A stretch of 5,817 nt of DNA from Streptococcus vestibularis ATCC 49124 (GCF_000188295.1 NZ_GL831112.1:284282-290098); one strand, 5' to 3'. Shown: positions 1 to 5,817, numbered from the stretch's first letter. The notes: generated from the sequence alone by a model not told the origin. Numbers and translations: made by a program.

Positions 1-26
1 GGTTTTTTGTGTCTTAATTCCACCAA

Positions 27-56
27 AAAAGACCGGTATGCACACACCAGTCTTTT
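27..56. terminator. Imperfect hairpin, possible bidirectional terminator
   Basis: AAAAGACCGG (27-36) pairs with CCAGTCTTTT (47-56) around a 10-nt loop, with a single C/A mismatch. The A-rich left arm and T-rich right arm let it work in either direction. Read leftward, the stem is followed by further T residues, the better terminator geometry. It could be a back-up stop for the leftward DUF554 gene or the terminator of a gene beyond the left edge. The shape is seen; the function is inferred. Confidence 0.45.
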
Positions 57-264
57 CTGATAGATTCCCATCAGTATTGTAAGTTCGTTAAAATATTAGA
101 GGATGGAAATAGTTATGAAAAAAGTATCTTGTAGGTTGCTTAGGCCTAAAAGGGCTATTATAACAAACTCATCTCAGTCTAAACAAGGTTAGAAAAATTA
201 AACACTATAAACATTACTAGTTTTTAATAGTTTGTATCTATAATGGCAATAAATAGAGACCAAA
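57..264. other. AT-rich intergenic stretch, no convincing gene
   Basis: No well-supported coding region is visible on either strand. The only candidate is a 25-codon plus-strand ORF (ATG 115, TAG 190-192) with AGAGGA at 98-103, 11 nt upstream of the start. It encodes a basic peptide that I do not recognise, and no good promoter precedes it. A perfect TATAAT at 239-244 has no -35 partner and no gene after it. A 10-nt palindrome TTAGGCCTAA lies at 140-149. No transposase remnant or RNA gene was recognised. Confidence 0.5.
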
Positions 265-287
265 ACCGCCAGCATTAGACTGACGGT
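261..287 (-). terminator. Probable intrinsic terminator of the DUF554 gene
   Basis: On the minus strand ACCGTCAG (287-280) and CTGGCGGT (272-265) form an 8-bp stem with one mismatch and a 7-nt loop, followed by TTT (264-262) and then GG. It begins about 23 nt beyond the stop codon of the leftward gene, the right place for its transcription stop. The U tract is short, so termination may be partial; the second hairpin at 27-56 could catch readthrough. Confidence 0.55.
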
Positions 288-310
288 ATGTCGTTATTTC
301 AATAGTAATT

Positions 311-1042
311 TCAGCCAAGAAAAGGCACCACCCAATTTACCCAGGCCCAGGAAATAGGCATAACCAGAATCATGGCCGGAATCATATCTGCTGTTGGGAA
401 TTGACGCAGTTTCATAATACGAAAACCAGTCGCAATCATGAGGAAGCCCCCACAAGCCTTAAAGTCTCCAATCATGGCTTTTGTTGTTAGAGGAAGAATG
501 AAACCAGCACTTACAAAGAGGAGGAAGAAAACGATAAATTGTGGAATGGCAATCATGGAGATGATGTAGCCTAGGCTACAAGAGAAAATCATGGCCGTAA
601 AGAAATCTAGGATAGATTTGGAAATCAAGATGGAAGCATCGCCTGTCATCCCAGACTCAAGGCTCCCATAAATTCCTGTGCCACTCGCACAAAAAAGGAC
701 GATAACCGTTAAGAGCTGTGCATAAAATTCATCGTGAGCTAACCCTGTTTGTTTGCTTGGCGTAATCTTGGACAAGCCTTTTTCCATAAGTCCAGCTCCC
801 TTGTTGATGAGGTTTCCAAACTTTAGGGCCAGTCCAATGATGGTACCGATAACTACTGCAAAGATAACTGCAGGCATATTAACCATATTCATAATGGCGC
901 TAATCCCCATAACCATAGAGGCCAGGCCAAAGATAAGGTTAAGATTGTCTTTGAAATCGTCTCTGAGATAATCCCCAAAGAGTCCTCCAGCGATTCCTCC
1001 TAAGATAATAGATAGCGAGTTGATGATAATTCCAGTTGGCAC
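311..1042 (-). CDS. DUF554 family integral membrane protein (YdfK/YqgA-like)
   Basis: A 243-residue, very hydrophobic protein with roughly seven predicted membrane segments (about 3-24, 34-52, 56-76, 108-126, 145-165, 167-188 and 219-238). The Gly-rich segment at 126-158, containing GSLESGMTGD followed by SKSILDFFTA, and the GTIIG motif near 66-70 are what I recognise as DUF554, the family of B. subtilis YdfK and E. coli YqgA. Length fits the family. The biochemical role of the family is not established, so none is claimed; a small-molecule transport role is only a guess from topology. The start is GTG (1042-1040), chosen because AGGAGG (minus strand, 1058-1053) sits 10 nt upstream and the first membrane segment follows at once. 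It is transcribed alone, divergently from the ABC genes, and a cre-like site precedes its promoter, suggesting carbon-source control. Confidence 0.9.
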   Translation of the reverse strand: MPTGIIINSLSIILGGIAGGLFGDYLRDDFKDNLNLIFGLASMVMGISAIMNMVNMPAVIFAVVIGTIIGLALKFGNLINKGAGLMEKGLSKITPSKQTGLAHDEFYAQLLTVIVLFCASGTGIYGSLESGMTGDASILISKSILDFFTAMIFSCSLGYIISMIAIPQFIVFFLLFVSAGFILPLTTKAMIGDFKACGGFLMIATGFRIMKLRQFPTADMIPAMILVMPISWAWVNWVVPFLG

Positions 1043-1052
1043 CAGTGATTTT

Positions 1053-1058
1053 CCTCCT
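1053..1058 (-). promoter_or_regulatory. Ribosome binding site deciding the GTG start
   Basis: The minus-strand hexamer AGGAGG is a full match to the anti-Shine-Dalgarno core and lies 10 nt before GTG at 1042. No ATG or TTG is better placed, so it supports the GTG start of the DUF554 gene. Confidence 0.8.
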
Positions 1059-1085
1059 ATTTGTTCTAAATACTATAAGTTTAGC

Positions 1086-1115
1086 ATTATCAAAGGCTGA
1101 ATGCAAAATTGTCTC
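1086..1115 (-). promoter_or_regulatory. Candidate promoter of the DUF554 gene
   Basis: On the minus strand a -10-like GATAAT (1091-1086) lies 18 nt downstream of a weak -35-like GAGACA (1115-1110). Transcription would begin near 1079, giving a leader of about 37 nt that contains the AGGAGG site. The weak -35 box, with a cre-like site beginning 4 nt further upstream, is compatible with an activator-dependent promoter, but that is inference. Confidence 0.45.
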
Positions 1116-1119
1116 GTAT

Positions 1120-1134
1120 TTGCAAACGTTTTCT
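1120..1134. promoter_or_regulatory. CcpA catabolite-responsive element (cre)
   Basis: The 15-mer TTGCAAACGTTTTCT satisfies every position of the degenerate cre consensus WTGNAANCGNWNNCW, with the central CG at 1127-1128. It sits between two divergent promoters: its right edge touches the -35 box of the rightward ABC promoter (1134-1139) and its left edge is 4 nt from the -35 box of the leftward promoter. CcpA bound here could affect both units. The direction of the effect cannot be read from sequence, because cre sites just upstream of -35 boxes can activate or repress depending on helical phase. Confidence 0.65.
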
Positions 1135-1162
1135 TGAAATTGTACCTTTAAAATGATACAAT
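1134..1162 (+). promoter_or_regulatory. Strong sigma-A promoter of the ABC transporter operon
   Basis: TTGAAA (1134-1139), a 17-nt spacer and TACAAT (1157-1162), with an extended -10 TG at 1154-1155. Each element is near consensus and the spacing is optimal. Transcription is expected to start near 1169, leaving a leader of about 148 nt before the ATPase ATG. The -35 box abuts the cre site. Confidence 0.8.
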
Positions 1163-1173
1163 GAATGAGGAGG

Positions 1174-1290
1174 TAACGAAATAGCCTTATCTAAATCTAT
1201 TTCCAGTATTTTTAGAGCGTTATTCATAAAAAATAAGGAAACAACTCTAACTCAAAATCTAATATAAATTATAAGATGAGGCCATCGTTA
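1174..1290 (+). promoter_or_regulatory. Structured 5' leader closed by a long-range helix
   Basis: Bases 1174-1192 pair with 1274-1290: 15 Watson-Crick pairs, one U-G pair, one A/C mismatch and a two-base bulge (1179-1180). Two further nested short stems are visible inside: TTAGAG 1212-1217 with CTCTAA 1245-1250, and TTATT 1220-1224 with AATAA 1232-1236. The outer helix starts about 5 nt from the predicted mRNA 5' end and finishes 14 nt before the ribosome site at 1305-1310. I do not recognise a known riboswitch, T-box or attenuator, and no terminator is present. It may be a stabilising or regulatory leader fold, or a small inverted-repeat element of about 117 bp inserted in the leader. Confidence 0.5.
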
Positions 1291-1316
1291 AATAGGTTCT
1301 CAAGAAAGGATAAAAG

Positions 1317-2048
1317 ATGATTCGGTTTGAACATGTAACGAAACGTTATGAAGATAAAGATGCTCTCTCAGATCTTAATCTCGAGATTCGAGATGGTGAA
1401 ATCTTTGGTTTGATTGGGCACAACGGAGCTGGTAAAACCACTACCATTTCCATTTTGACGTCTATCATTGAAGCTAGCTACGGTGAAGTTTACGTCGATG
1501 ATATGGCCCTTAGCCTGCATCGTGATGCTATTAAGAAGAAAATAGCATATGTGCCAGATTCGCCGGACTTATTTCTAAATTTGACCGCTAATGACTATTG
1601 GTACTTTTTGACACGTATCTATGATTTGGAAGCTAGTCAAGTCGAGGAACGTTTGACTGATCTCATGTCTACCTTTGACTTGACTGAAAATCGCTATAAC
1701 CTCATTTCTTCCTTTTCTCACGGTATGCGTCAGAAGGTTGTTGTTATCGGTGCCCTTTTAGTTAATCCACAGATTTGGGTTTTGGATGAGCCCTTAACTG
1801 GTCTGGATCCACAGGCGTCTTATGATTTGAAGGAAGCCATGCGTCATCATGCCAAGGAAGGCAATAGTGTCCTTTTCTCAACCCACGTTTTAAGTGTAGC
1901 TGAGCAACTCTGTGATCGTATTGCTATCTTGAAGAAAGGAAAACTTATCTTCCAAGGGTCTCTAGCTGAACTGAAATCTCAGTACCCTGATAAGGATTTG
2001 GAAACCATTTATCTGGAAATGGCTGGACGTAAGATTGAGGAGGTATAG
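1317..2048 (+). CDS. ABC transporter ATP-binding protein, EcsA-like
   Basis: A 243-residue cytoplasmic ATPase that would power the membrane protein encoded next. All nucleotide-binding motifs are present in order: Walker A GHNGAGKT at 34-41 (K40), ABC signature FSHGM at 133-137 in place of LSGGQ, Walker B IWVLDE at 153-158 (catalytic E158), D-loop GLDP at 162-165, and switch histidine H190 in STH. The Q-loop position carries Asp (D81, in YVPDSP) rather than Gln; from memory, B. subtilis EcsA has YIPETP there, so the acidic residue looks like a subfamily trait. The short C-terminal tail after 210 is typical of ABC-2 exporters. The start ATG has AAAGGA 6 nt upstream. Its stop lies 2 nt before the permease start, and GAGGAGGT at 2037-2044 serves the second gene, implying coupling. 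Substrate unknown. Confidence 0.94.
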   Translation: MIRFEHVTKRYEDKDALSDLNLEIRDGEIFGLIGHNGAGKTTTISILTSIIEASYGEVYVDDMALSLHRDAIKKKIAYVPDSPDLFLNLTANDYWYFLTRIYDLEASQVEERLTDLMSTFDLTENRYNLISSFSHGMRQKVVVIGALLVNPQIWVLDEPLTGLDPQASYDLKEAMRHHAKEGNSVLFSTHVLSVAEQLCDRIAILKKGKLIFQGSLAELKSQYPDKDLETIYLEMAGRKIEEV

Positions 2049-2050
2049 TC

Positions 2051-3640
2051 ATGAACTGGAACCATGTTTGGGAGCTTTTTAAAATTAATCTCCTCTACGC
2101 CAATCCTCAAGCAGTAACTAACCTACAGAAACGTCAGGAGAAAAAGAAAAAAGCTAATTTCTCCATCGTTAATGCCATGCTTAGACAACAACTCTTGATT
2201 CTAGTTGTTTTTACGGTTGTCTATAGCTATCTTTTTGTAGGTGTCGATTATAAGGCCAATCCTGGAGTCTTAACCCTATATCTCTTGACATTTTCAATCA
2301 TGGGACTTCTCCAGACCTTCACGGCTCTCTATAGTACCTTTTATGACAGTAAAGATAGCAAGGTCTATCTATCTCTCCCCTTGAAACCATCAGAAGTTTT
2401 CCTTGCCAAGACCTTGTCAGGTTTTATGGTTGGTATGAGCTTCATGGTACCTATCCTTAGTCTTTTGATTCTAGCTTACTGGCAATTTATTGGGCCGCTT
2501 GGGATACCTGTAGGTCTATTTGCCTTTATCCTTTGTCTTTTTGTCAATCTCGTTCTGTCAGTAGTTCTCGCTAATAGCATTGGGACCATGATTGTTCGTA
2601 GCTCTCGTCAAAAGCTCTATTCGAGTATCCTGATGACTCTGTCGACCATATTGATTATGTTGCCTATCATGATGGTTGGTTTTCTTAATGGTTATATTAA
2701 GGGTGCTGGGCATGTCAATTTTCCCTTGTTGCCTTATCTAAGAGGTTACTATGATGTCGTAGCTGCCCCTCTATCTCCAGAGGCTCTGCTAAATTTCTAT
2801 CTTCCTCTTATCTTAGTGCTTATCTTGGGCTATTGGTTTTATAAAGTCAGAATGCCTCGTTATTTCCACGAAGCCATCTATAACCAGAAGGCTAGAAAGT
2901 CTCAGGCCAAAGCTGTTACCCGAAGCCAAAGACAGGTCTTGGTTCGCCATCATTTATCTACTTTGGGGAATTCAACCCTCATTATCAATACCTATGTGGT
3001 ACCAGTCTTATATATGATCATGCTAGGTGGGGGTGCGGTCTTTTTGAAAGATCTGGGTCCAGACTATTTCGGACTCCTGCTTTTGGTCGGAATTGCCTTT
3101 GGTTTCTTTTCAGCTCAACCAACAAGTTTTCTTGGTGTGGCAACTTCCTTAGAGGGGACAAACTTTGACTTTATTCGTAGCTTGCCAATCAATATGGGTG
3201 ACTATCTTCGTCAAAAGTTTTGGATTTTCTATGGCTTGCAAGTCAGTGTTTCCCTCTTATTAGGAGGACTTGGTTTAATATTCCTTGCACATCTCCATCC
3301 GGTTTTAGTACTGAGTTTCATCATTGGTTTCCTTGTGACAACCTATCTTGCAGGTGGCTATTTCTTTGAACGTGACATTAAATTGTTGGAAGTGAATTGG
3401 CAGGAAGTTACCCAACTCTTCAACCGGGGCGGCGGCCAGTGGCTTTATATGGGTATTTTTGTCCTTACCATTTTTATTGCAGCCTTGCTGGGCGGTGTGG
3501 TCTTCTTTGCAAGTAAGTTCTGGATTGCCCTAGTAGTCAATACTATAGTATCTGGGCTTATAGCTTTAATTGCCTTAATCGTTTATCTCTTTGTTGATCG
3601 CAGACGTTGGAAACGTATTAGAGCCATGTTTTTTGCCTAG
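2051..3640 (+). CDS. ABC transporter permease, about 12 membrane segments
   Basis: A 529-residue membrane protein, presumably the transmembrane partner of the ATPase encoded immediately upstream. Hydrophobic segments lie near 47-66, 73-95, 122-145, 153-180, 193-216, 245-265, 312-332, 338-358, 391-412, 416-437, 465-487 and 491-514, split by a basic loop at about 266-305. A motif recurs in both halves: SLPLKPSEVFLAK at 108-120 and SLPINMGDYLRQK at 377-389, each just after a pair of helices. This suggests two homologous halves, each with a cytoplasmic loop that may contact the ATPase. It resembles the large ABC-2 type exporter permeases of Firmicutes (I believe Pfam ABC_tran_2) and is longer than EcsB, which is about 400 residues. 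The N-terminus has a Lys-rich stretch (KRQEKKKK, 27-34) before the first helix. Substrate cannot be deduced; peptide, lipid or drug export are all possible. Confidence 0.88.
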   Translation: MNWNHVWELFKINLLYANPQAVTNLQKRQEKKKKANFSIVNAMLRQQLLILVVFTVVYSYLFVGVDYKANPGVLTLYLLTFSIMGLLQTFTALYSTFYDSKDSKVYLSLPLKPSEVFLAKTLSGFMVGMSFMVPILSLLILAYWQFIGPLGIPVGLFAFILCLFVNLVLSVVLANSIGTMIVRSSRQKLYSSILMTLSTILIMLPIMMVGFLNGYIKGAGHVNFPLLPYLRGYYDVVAAPLSPEALLNFYLPLILVLILGYWFYKVRMPRYFHEAIYNQKARKSQAKAVTRSQRQVLVRHHLSTLGNSTLIINTYVVPVLYMIMLGGGAVFLKDLGPDYFGLLLLVGIAFGFFSAQPTSFLGVATSLEGTNFDFIRSLPINMGDYLRQKFWIFYGLQVSVSLLLGGLGLIFLAHLHPVLVLSFIIGFLVTTYLAGGYFFERDIKLLEVNWQEVTQLFNRGGGQWLYMGIFVLTIFIAALLGGVVFFASKFWIALVVNTIVSGLIALIALIVYLFVDRRRWKRIRAMFFA

Positions 3641-3652
3641 AACAAACTGTTT

Positions 3653-3686
3653 AAAGAGTCTCTCCGATTGGAGGGATTCTTTTTTT
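3653..3686 (+). terminator. Rho-independent terminator of the ABC operon
   Basis: AGAGTCTCTCC (3655-3665) pairs with GGAGGGATTCT (3670-3680) around a GATT loop, 11 bp including two G-U pairs, followed by T residues through 3686. Flanking A residues at 3653-3654 can extend the stem. It starts 13 nt after the permease stop and should separate the ABC unit from proBA. Confidence 0.92.
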
Positions 3687-3747
3687 GATGATAATGTTAG
3701 TTATTTAAAGTTATACATTATAGATGTTAAAATACAAGAATTTAGTG

Positions 3748-3753
3748 TATAAT
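3748..3753 (+). promoter_or_regulatory. -10 box of the proBA promoter, very close to the start codon
   Basis: A perfect TATAAT ends 7 nt before the proB ATG at 3761. No good -35 is found at 16-18 nt; the hexamer at 17-nt spacing is TGTTAA (3725-3730). Initiation would fall at about 3759-3761, at or beside the start codon. The box overlaps the right arm of an inverted repeat TTATACA (3711-3717) / TGTATAA (3746-3752), which might be an operator. Confidence 0.55.
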
Positions 3754-3760
3754 CATAAAC

Positions 3761-4564
3761 ATGAAACGAAATTTTGACTCAGTAAAACGCCTAGTTATCA
3801 AAATCGGGACCAGCTCTCTGGTTTTGCCATCAGGGAAAATTAATCTTGAAAAAATCGATCAGCTAGCTTTTGTTATTTCTAGCTTACACAATAAAGGGAT
3901 TGAGGTTGTCCTCGTATCCTCTGGTGCCATGGGCTTCGGGCTCAATGTCTTAGACCTAGACAAGCGACCGGCTGAAGTCGGTAAGCAACAAGCTGTCTCG
4001 AGTGTAGGACAGGTGGCTATGATGAGCCTATATTCTCAGGTCTTTTCACATTACCAAACCAAGGTATCTCAGTTGCTTTTGACGCGTGATGTGGTTGAGT
4101 ATCCCGAGAGTTTAGCCAATGCCATCAATGCTTTTGAGAGCCTCTTAGAGCTTGGAGTTGTCCCAGTTGTTAATGAAAATGACGCTGTTAGCGTAGATGA
4201 AATGGATCATGCGACTAAGTTTGGGGACAACGACCGCTTGTCTGCTATCGTTGCTAAGATTGTTGGTGCAGACCTACTTATCATGTTGTCAGATATTGAT
4301 GGGCTCTTTGATAAGAACCCAAATGTCTATGAGGATGCGACCCTTCGTAACTATGTCCCAGAGATTACAGAGGAAATTCTGGCATCAGCTGGTGGTGCCG
4401 GTAGTAAATTTGGTACGGGTGGTATGATGAGTAAGATTAAATCCGCTCAGATGGTTTTTGAAAATCATAGTCAAATGGTTTTAATGAATGGTGAAAATCC
4501 ACGTGACATTCTTCGTGTCCTAGAAGGAGCCAAAATCGGTACACTCTTTAAACAGGAGGACTAA
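3761..4564 (+). CDS. proB: Glutamate 5-kinase (short form, no PUA domain)
   Basis: Catalyses ATP-dependent phosphorylation of L-glutamate to L-glutamyl 5-phosphate, the first and usually feedback-controlled step of proline synthesis, in the cytoplasm. The 267 residues form an amino-acid kinase fold. Visible motifs are VIKIGTSSL at 12-20 (phosphate-binding K14), SSGA at 53-56, NENDAV at 138-143 in the glutamate/proline-binding region, FGDNDRLSA at 154-162, LSDIDGLF at 176-183, and GTGGMMSK at 218-225 (K225, nucleotide site). E. coli ProB is about 367 residues; the C-terminal PUA domain is absent here and the protein ends naturally, as I recall for other streptococcal ProBs. ATG 3761 is the first in-frame start after a TAG at 3743-3745 and gives the expected N-terminus, yet no Shine-Dalgarno sequence precedes it. 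proA begins 1 nt after its stop. Confidence 0.97.
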   Translation: MKRNFDSVKRLVIKIGTSSLVLPSGKINLEKIDQLAFVISSLHNKGIEVVLVSSGAMGFGLNVLDLDKRPAEVGKQQAVSSVGQVAMMSLYSQVFSHYQTKVSQLLLTRDVVEYPESLANAINAFESLLELGVVPVVNENDAVSVDEMDHATKFGDNDRLSAIVAKIVGADLLIMLSDIDGLFDKNPNVYEDATLRNYVPEITEEILASAGGAGSKFGTGGMMSKIKSAQMVFENHSQMVLMNGENPRDILRVLEGAKIGTLFKQED

Positions 4565-4565
4565 T

Positions 4566-5816
4566 ATGACATATATTGATACATTGGGCCATCAGGCCAA
4601 AGTGGCGAGTCGTCAGATTGCTAAATTGTCAACAGCAGCTAAAAACGACCTTTTAAATCAGGTAGCTAAAGCTCTAGTAGCTGAGAGTGGCTATATTATT
4701 ACTGAAAATGCTAAGGATATGGCCAATGCCAAGGAAAATGGTATTTCAGAGATTATGCGAGACCGCTTGCTTTTAACGGAAGACCGTATCGCAGGGATTG
4801 CTGAGGGTGTCCGTCAGGTAGCAGCTCTTCAGGACCCAATCGGTCAAGTGGTTCGTGGCTATACAAATCTAGACGGTCTTAAAATTGTTCAAAAGCGTGT
4901 TCCTATGGGTGTTATCGCTATGATTTTTGAGAGCCGTCCCAATGTCTCAATCGATGCCTTTAGCCTTGCCTTTAAAACTAATAATGCCATTATTCTTCGT
5001 GGAGGACGTGATGCCATCAATTCCAACAAGGCCCTGGTTACAGTAGCTCGTAAGGCTTTGGAAAATGCGGGTATCACAGCAGATGCTGTTCAACTGGTTG
5101 AAGATACCTCTCATGAGGTAGCCGAGGAACTCATGGCGGCGACCAAGTATGTTGACTTGCTCATCCCTCGTGGTGGAGCCCGTCTCATCCAAACGGTTAA
5201 AGAAAAAGCCAAGGTTCCTGTCATCGAAACGGGTGTTGGTAACTGTCATATTTATGTGGATAAATATGCTAACTTAGATATGGCGACACAGATTGTCATC
5301 AATGCCAAGACCCAACGACCAAGCGTGTGTAATGCTGCAGAATCTCTCGTCGTTCACGCTGATATTGCAGAAGAATTCTTACCTAACTTAGAAAAAGCTA
5401 TTTCAAAAGTTCAAGCTGTTGAGTTCCGTGCAGATGAAACGGCTCTGAAACTCATGGAAAAAGCTGTACCAGCTTCACCAGAAGATTTTGCGACAGAGTT
5501 TCTTGACTATATTATGTCTGTTAAAGTGGTAGACAGCCTTGATGAGGCCATTGATTGGATTAATACTTACACGACATCGCATTCAGAGGCTATCGTGACT
5601 CAGGATATCAGTCGTGCGGAGCAATTCCAAGACGACGTAGACGCTGCAGCTGTCTATGTCAATGCCTCAACTCGCTTCACAGATGGCTTCGTCTTTGGAT
5701 TGGGGGCTGAAATCGGAATCTCAACCCAAAAAATGCACGCCCGTGGTCCAATGGGACTTGAGGCCCTAACTTCAACCAAGTTCTATATTAATGGCCAAGG
5801 TCAGATTAGAGAATAA
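4566..5816 (+). CDS. proA: Glutamate-5-semialdehyde dehydrogenase (gamma-glutamyl phosphate reductase)
   Basis: Reduces L-glutamyl 5-phosphate with NADPH to glutamate 5-semialdehyde, which cyclises to pyrroline-5-carboxylate, the substrate of ProC. The 416 residues match the family length (E. coli ProA is 417) and follow the aldehyde dehydrogenase fold. Conserved blocks include [13 protein letters not shown] at 115-127, [11 protein letters not shown] at 137-147, [10 protein letters not shown] at 199-208, [12 protein letters not shown] at 221-232, the catalytic cysteine C255 in [10 protein letters not shown], and the C-terminal [17 protein letters not shown] with [11 protein letters not shown] at 371-401. 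The gene is complete, ending TAA one base before the window edge. AGGAGGA at 4554-4560 lies inside the end of proB, 5 nt before the ATG. The 1-nt gap to proB implies translational coupling, which fits the channelling of the labile glutamyl phosphate between ProB and ProA. No oddities seen. Confidence 0.98.
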   Translation: MTYIDTLGHQAKVASRQIAKLSTAAKNDLLNQVAKALVAESGYIITENAKDMANAKENGISEIMRDRLLLTEDRIAGIAEGVRQVAALQDPIGQVVRGYTNLDGLKIVQKRVPMGVIAMIFESRPNVSIDAFSLAFKTNNAIILRGGRDAINSNKALVTVARKALENAGITADAVQLVEDTSHEVAEELMAATKYVDLLIPRGGARLIQTVKEKAKVPVIETGVGNCHIYVDKYANLDMATQIVINAKTQRPSVCNAAESLVVHADIAEEFLPNLEKAISKVQAVEFRADETALKLMEKAVPASPEDFATEFLDYIMSVKVVDSLDEAIDWINTYTTSHSEAIVTQDISRAEQFQDDVDAAAVYVNASTRFTDGFVFGLGAEIGISTQKMHARGPMGLEALTSTKFYINGQGQIRE

Positions 5817-5817
5817 A

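Noticed and set aside
1..71. Minus-strand open frame from ATG at 71 running off the left edge
   Set aside because: No ribosome site or promoter, the frame runs through the 27-56 hairpin, and at least 23 open codons can occur by chance.
140..149. Palindrome TTAGGCCTAA as a protein-binding site
   Set aside because: A single copy with no promoter near it and no recognised regulator; not supportable.
239..244. Perfect TATAAT box
   Set aside because: No -35 element at 16-18 nt and no rightward gene follows; expected by chance in AT-rich DNA.
753..971. Plus-strand open frame opposite the DUF554 gene
   Set aside because: Antisense shadow of a hydrophobic membrane protein, with no promoter or ribosome site.
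1161..1184. Seven-codon ORF beginning at the -10 box of the ABC promoter
   Set aside because: Its ATG lies upstream of the predicted transcription start and so would not be in the mRNA.
3687..3760. Proline T-box or other attenuator before proBA
   Set aside because: Only 74 nt separate the terminator from the ATG, no T-box sequence or specifier hairpin is present, and the -10 box lies almost at the start codon.
4197..4427. Second plus-strand frame inside proB
   Set aside because: Out-of-frame shadow of the glutamate kinase motifs; no ribosome site.
4889..5249. Minus-strand open frames inside proA
   Set aside because: Shadows of a highly conserved gene; no ribosome sites and composition explained by the coding strand.
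1..5817. CRISPR array, insertion sequence, prophage or defence island
   Set aside because: No spaced direct repeats, transposase or integrase motifs, or restriction/defence genes are seen; all large genes are housekeeping or transport types of uniform composition.

Overview
The window looks like an ordinary chromosomal segment of a low-GC Gram-positive coccus, most likely a Streptococcus. The salivarius/thermophilus group is my best guess, from recall of the ProB and ProA protein sequences rather than a search. Supporting signs are strong AGGAGG-type ribosome sites, sigma-A type promoters, a CcpA cre-like site, compact gene packing and a short ProB without a PUA domain. I see no phage, insertion sequence, CRISPR array or tRNA/rRNA gene, and I do not think the window holds a dramatic new system. 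The second looks worth taking are regulatory.

Layout. Bases 1-310 hold no convincing gene, only two hairpins that could act as terminators and one doubtful 25-codon ORF. Bases 311-1042 (minus strand) encode a DUF554 membrane protein starting at GTG. Bases 1043-1316 are a divergent intergenic region. It has a leftward promoter for the DUF554 gene, a strong rightward promoter for an ABC transporter, and a full-consensus cre match between the two -35 boxes. A roughly 148-nt leader then precedes the ABC genes, closed by a long-range inverted repeat (1174-1192 with 1274-1290).

Bases 1317-2048 and 2051-3640 encode the ATPase and a 529-residue, about 12-helix permease of an exporter-type ABC transporter. 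The genes are 2 nt apart and end in a strong intrinsic terminator (3653-3686). The ATPase resembles the EcsA branch; the permease appears internally duplicated, so one chain may supply both transmembrane halves. The substrate cannot be read from the sequence.

Bases 3761-4564 and 4566-5816 are proB and proA, the first two steps of proline synthesis from glutamate, separated by 1 nt and presumably translationally coupled. The TATAAT box upstream of proB ends only 7 nt before the ATG and there is no Shine-Dalgarno sequence, so proB may be translated from a leaderless or near-leaderless mRNA. The window ends one base after the proA stop, so it cannot show whether proC or a terminator follows.
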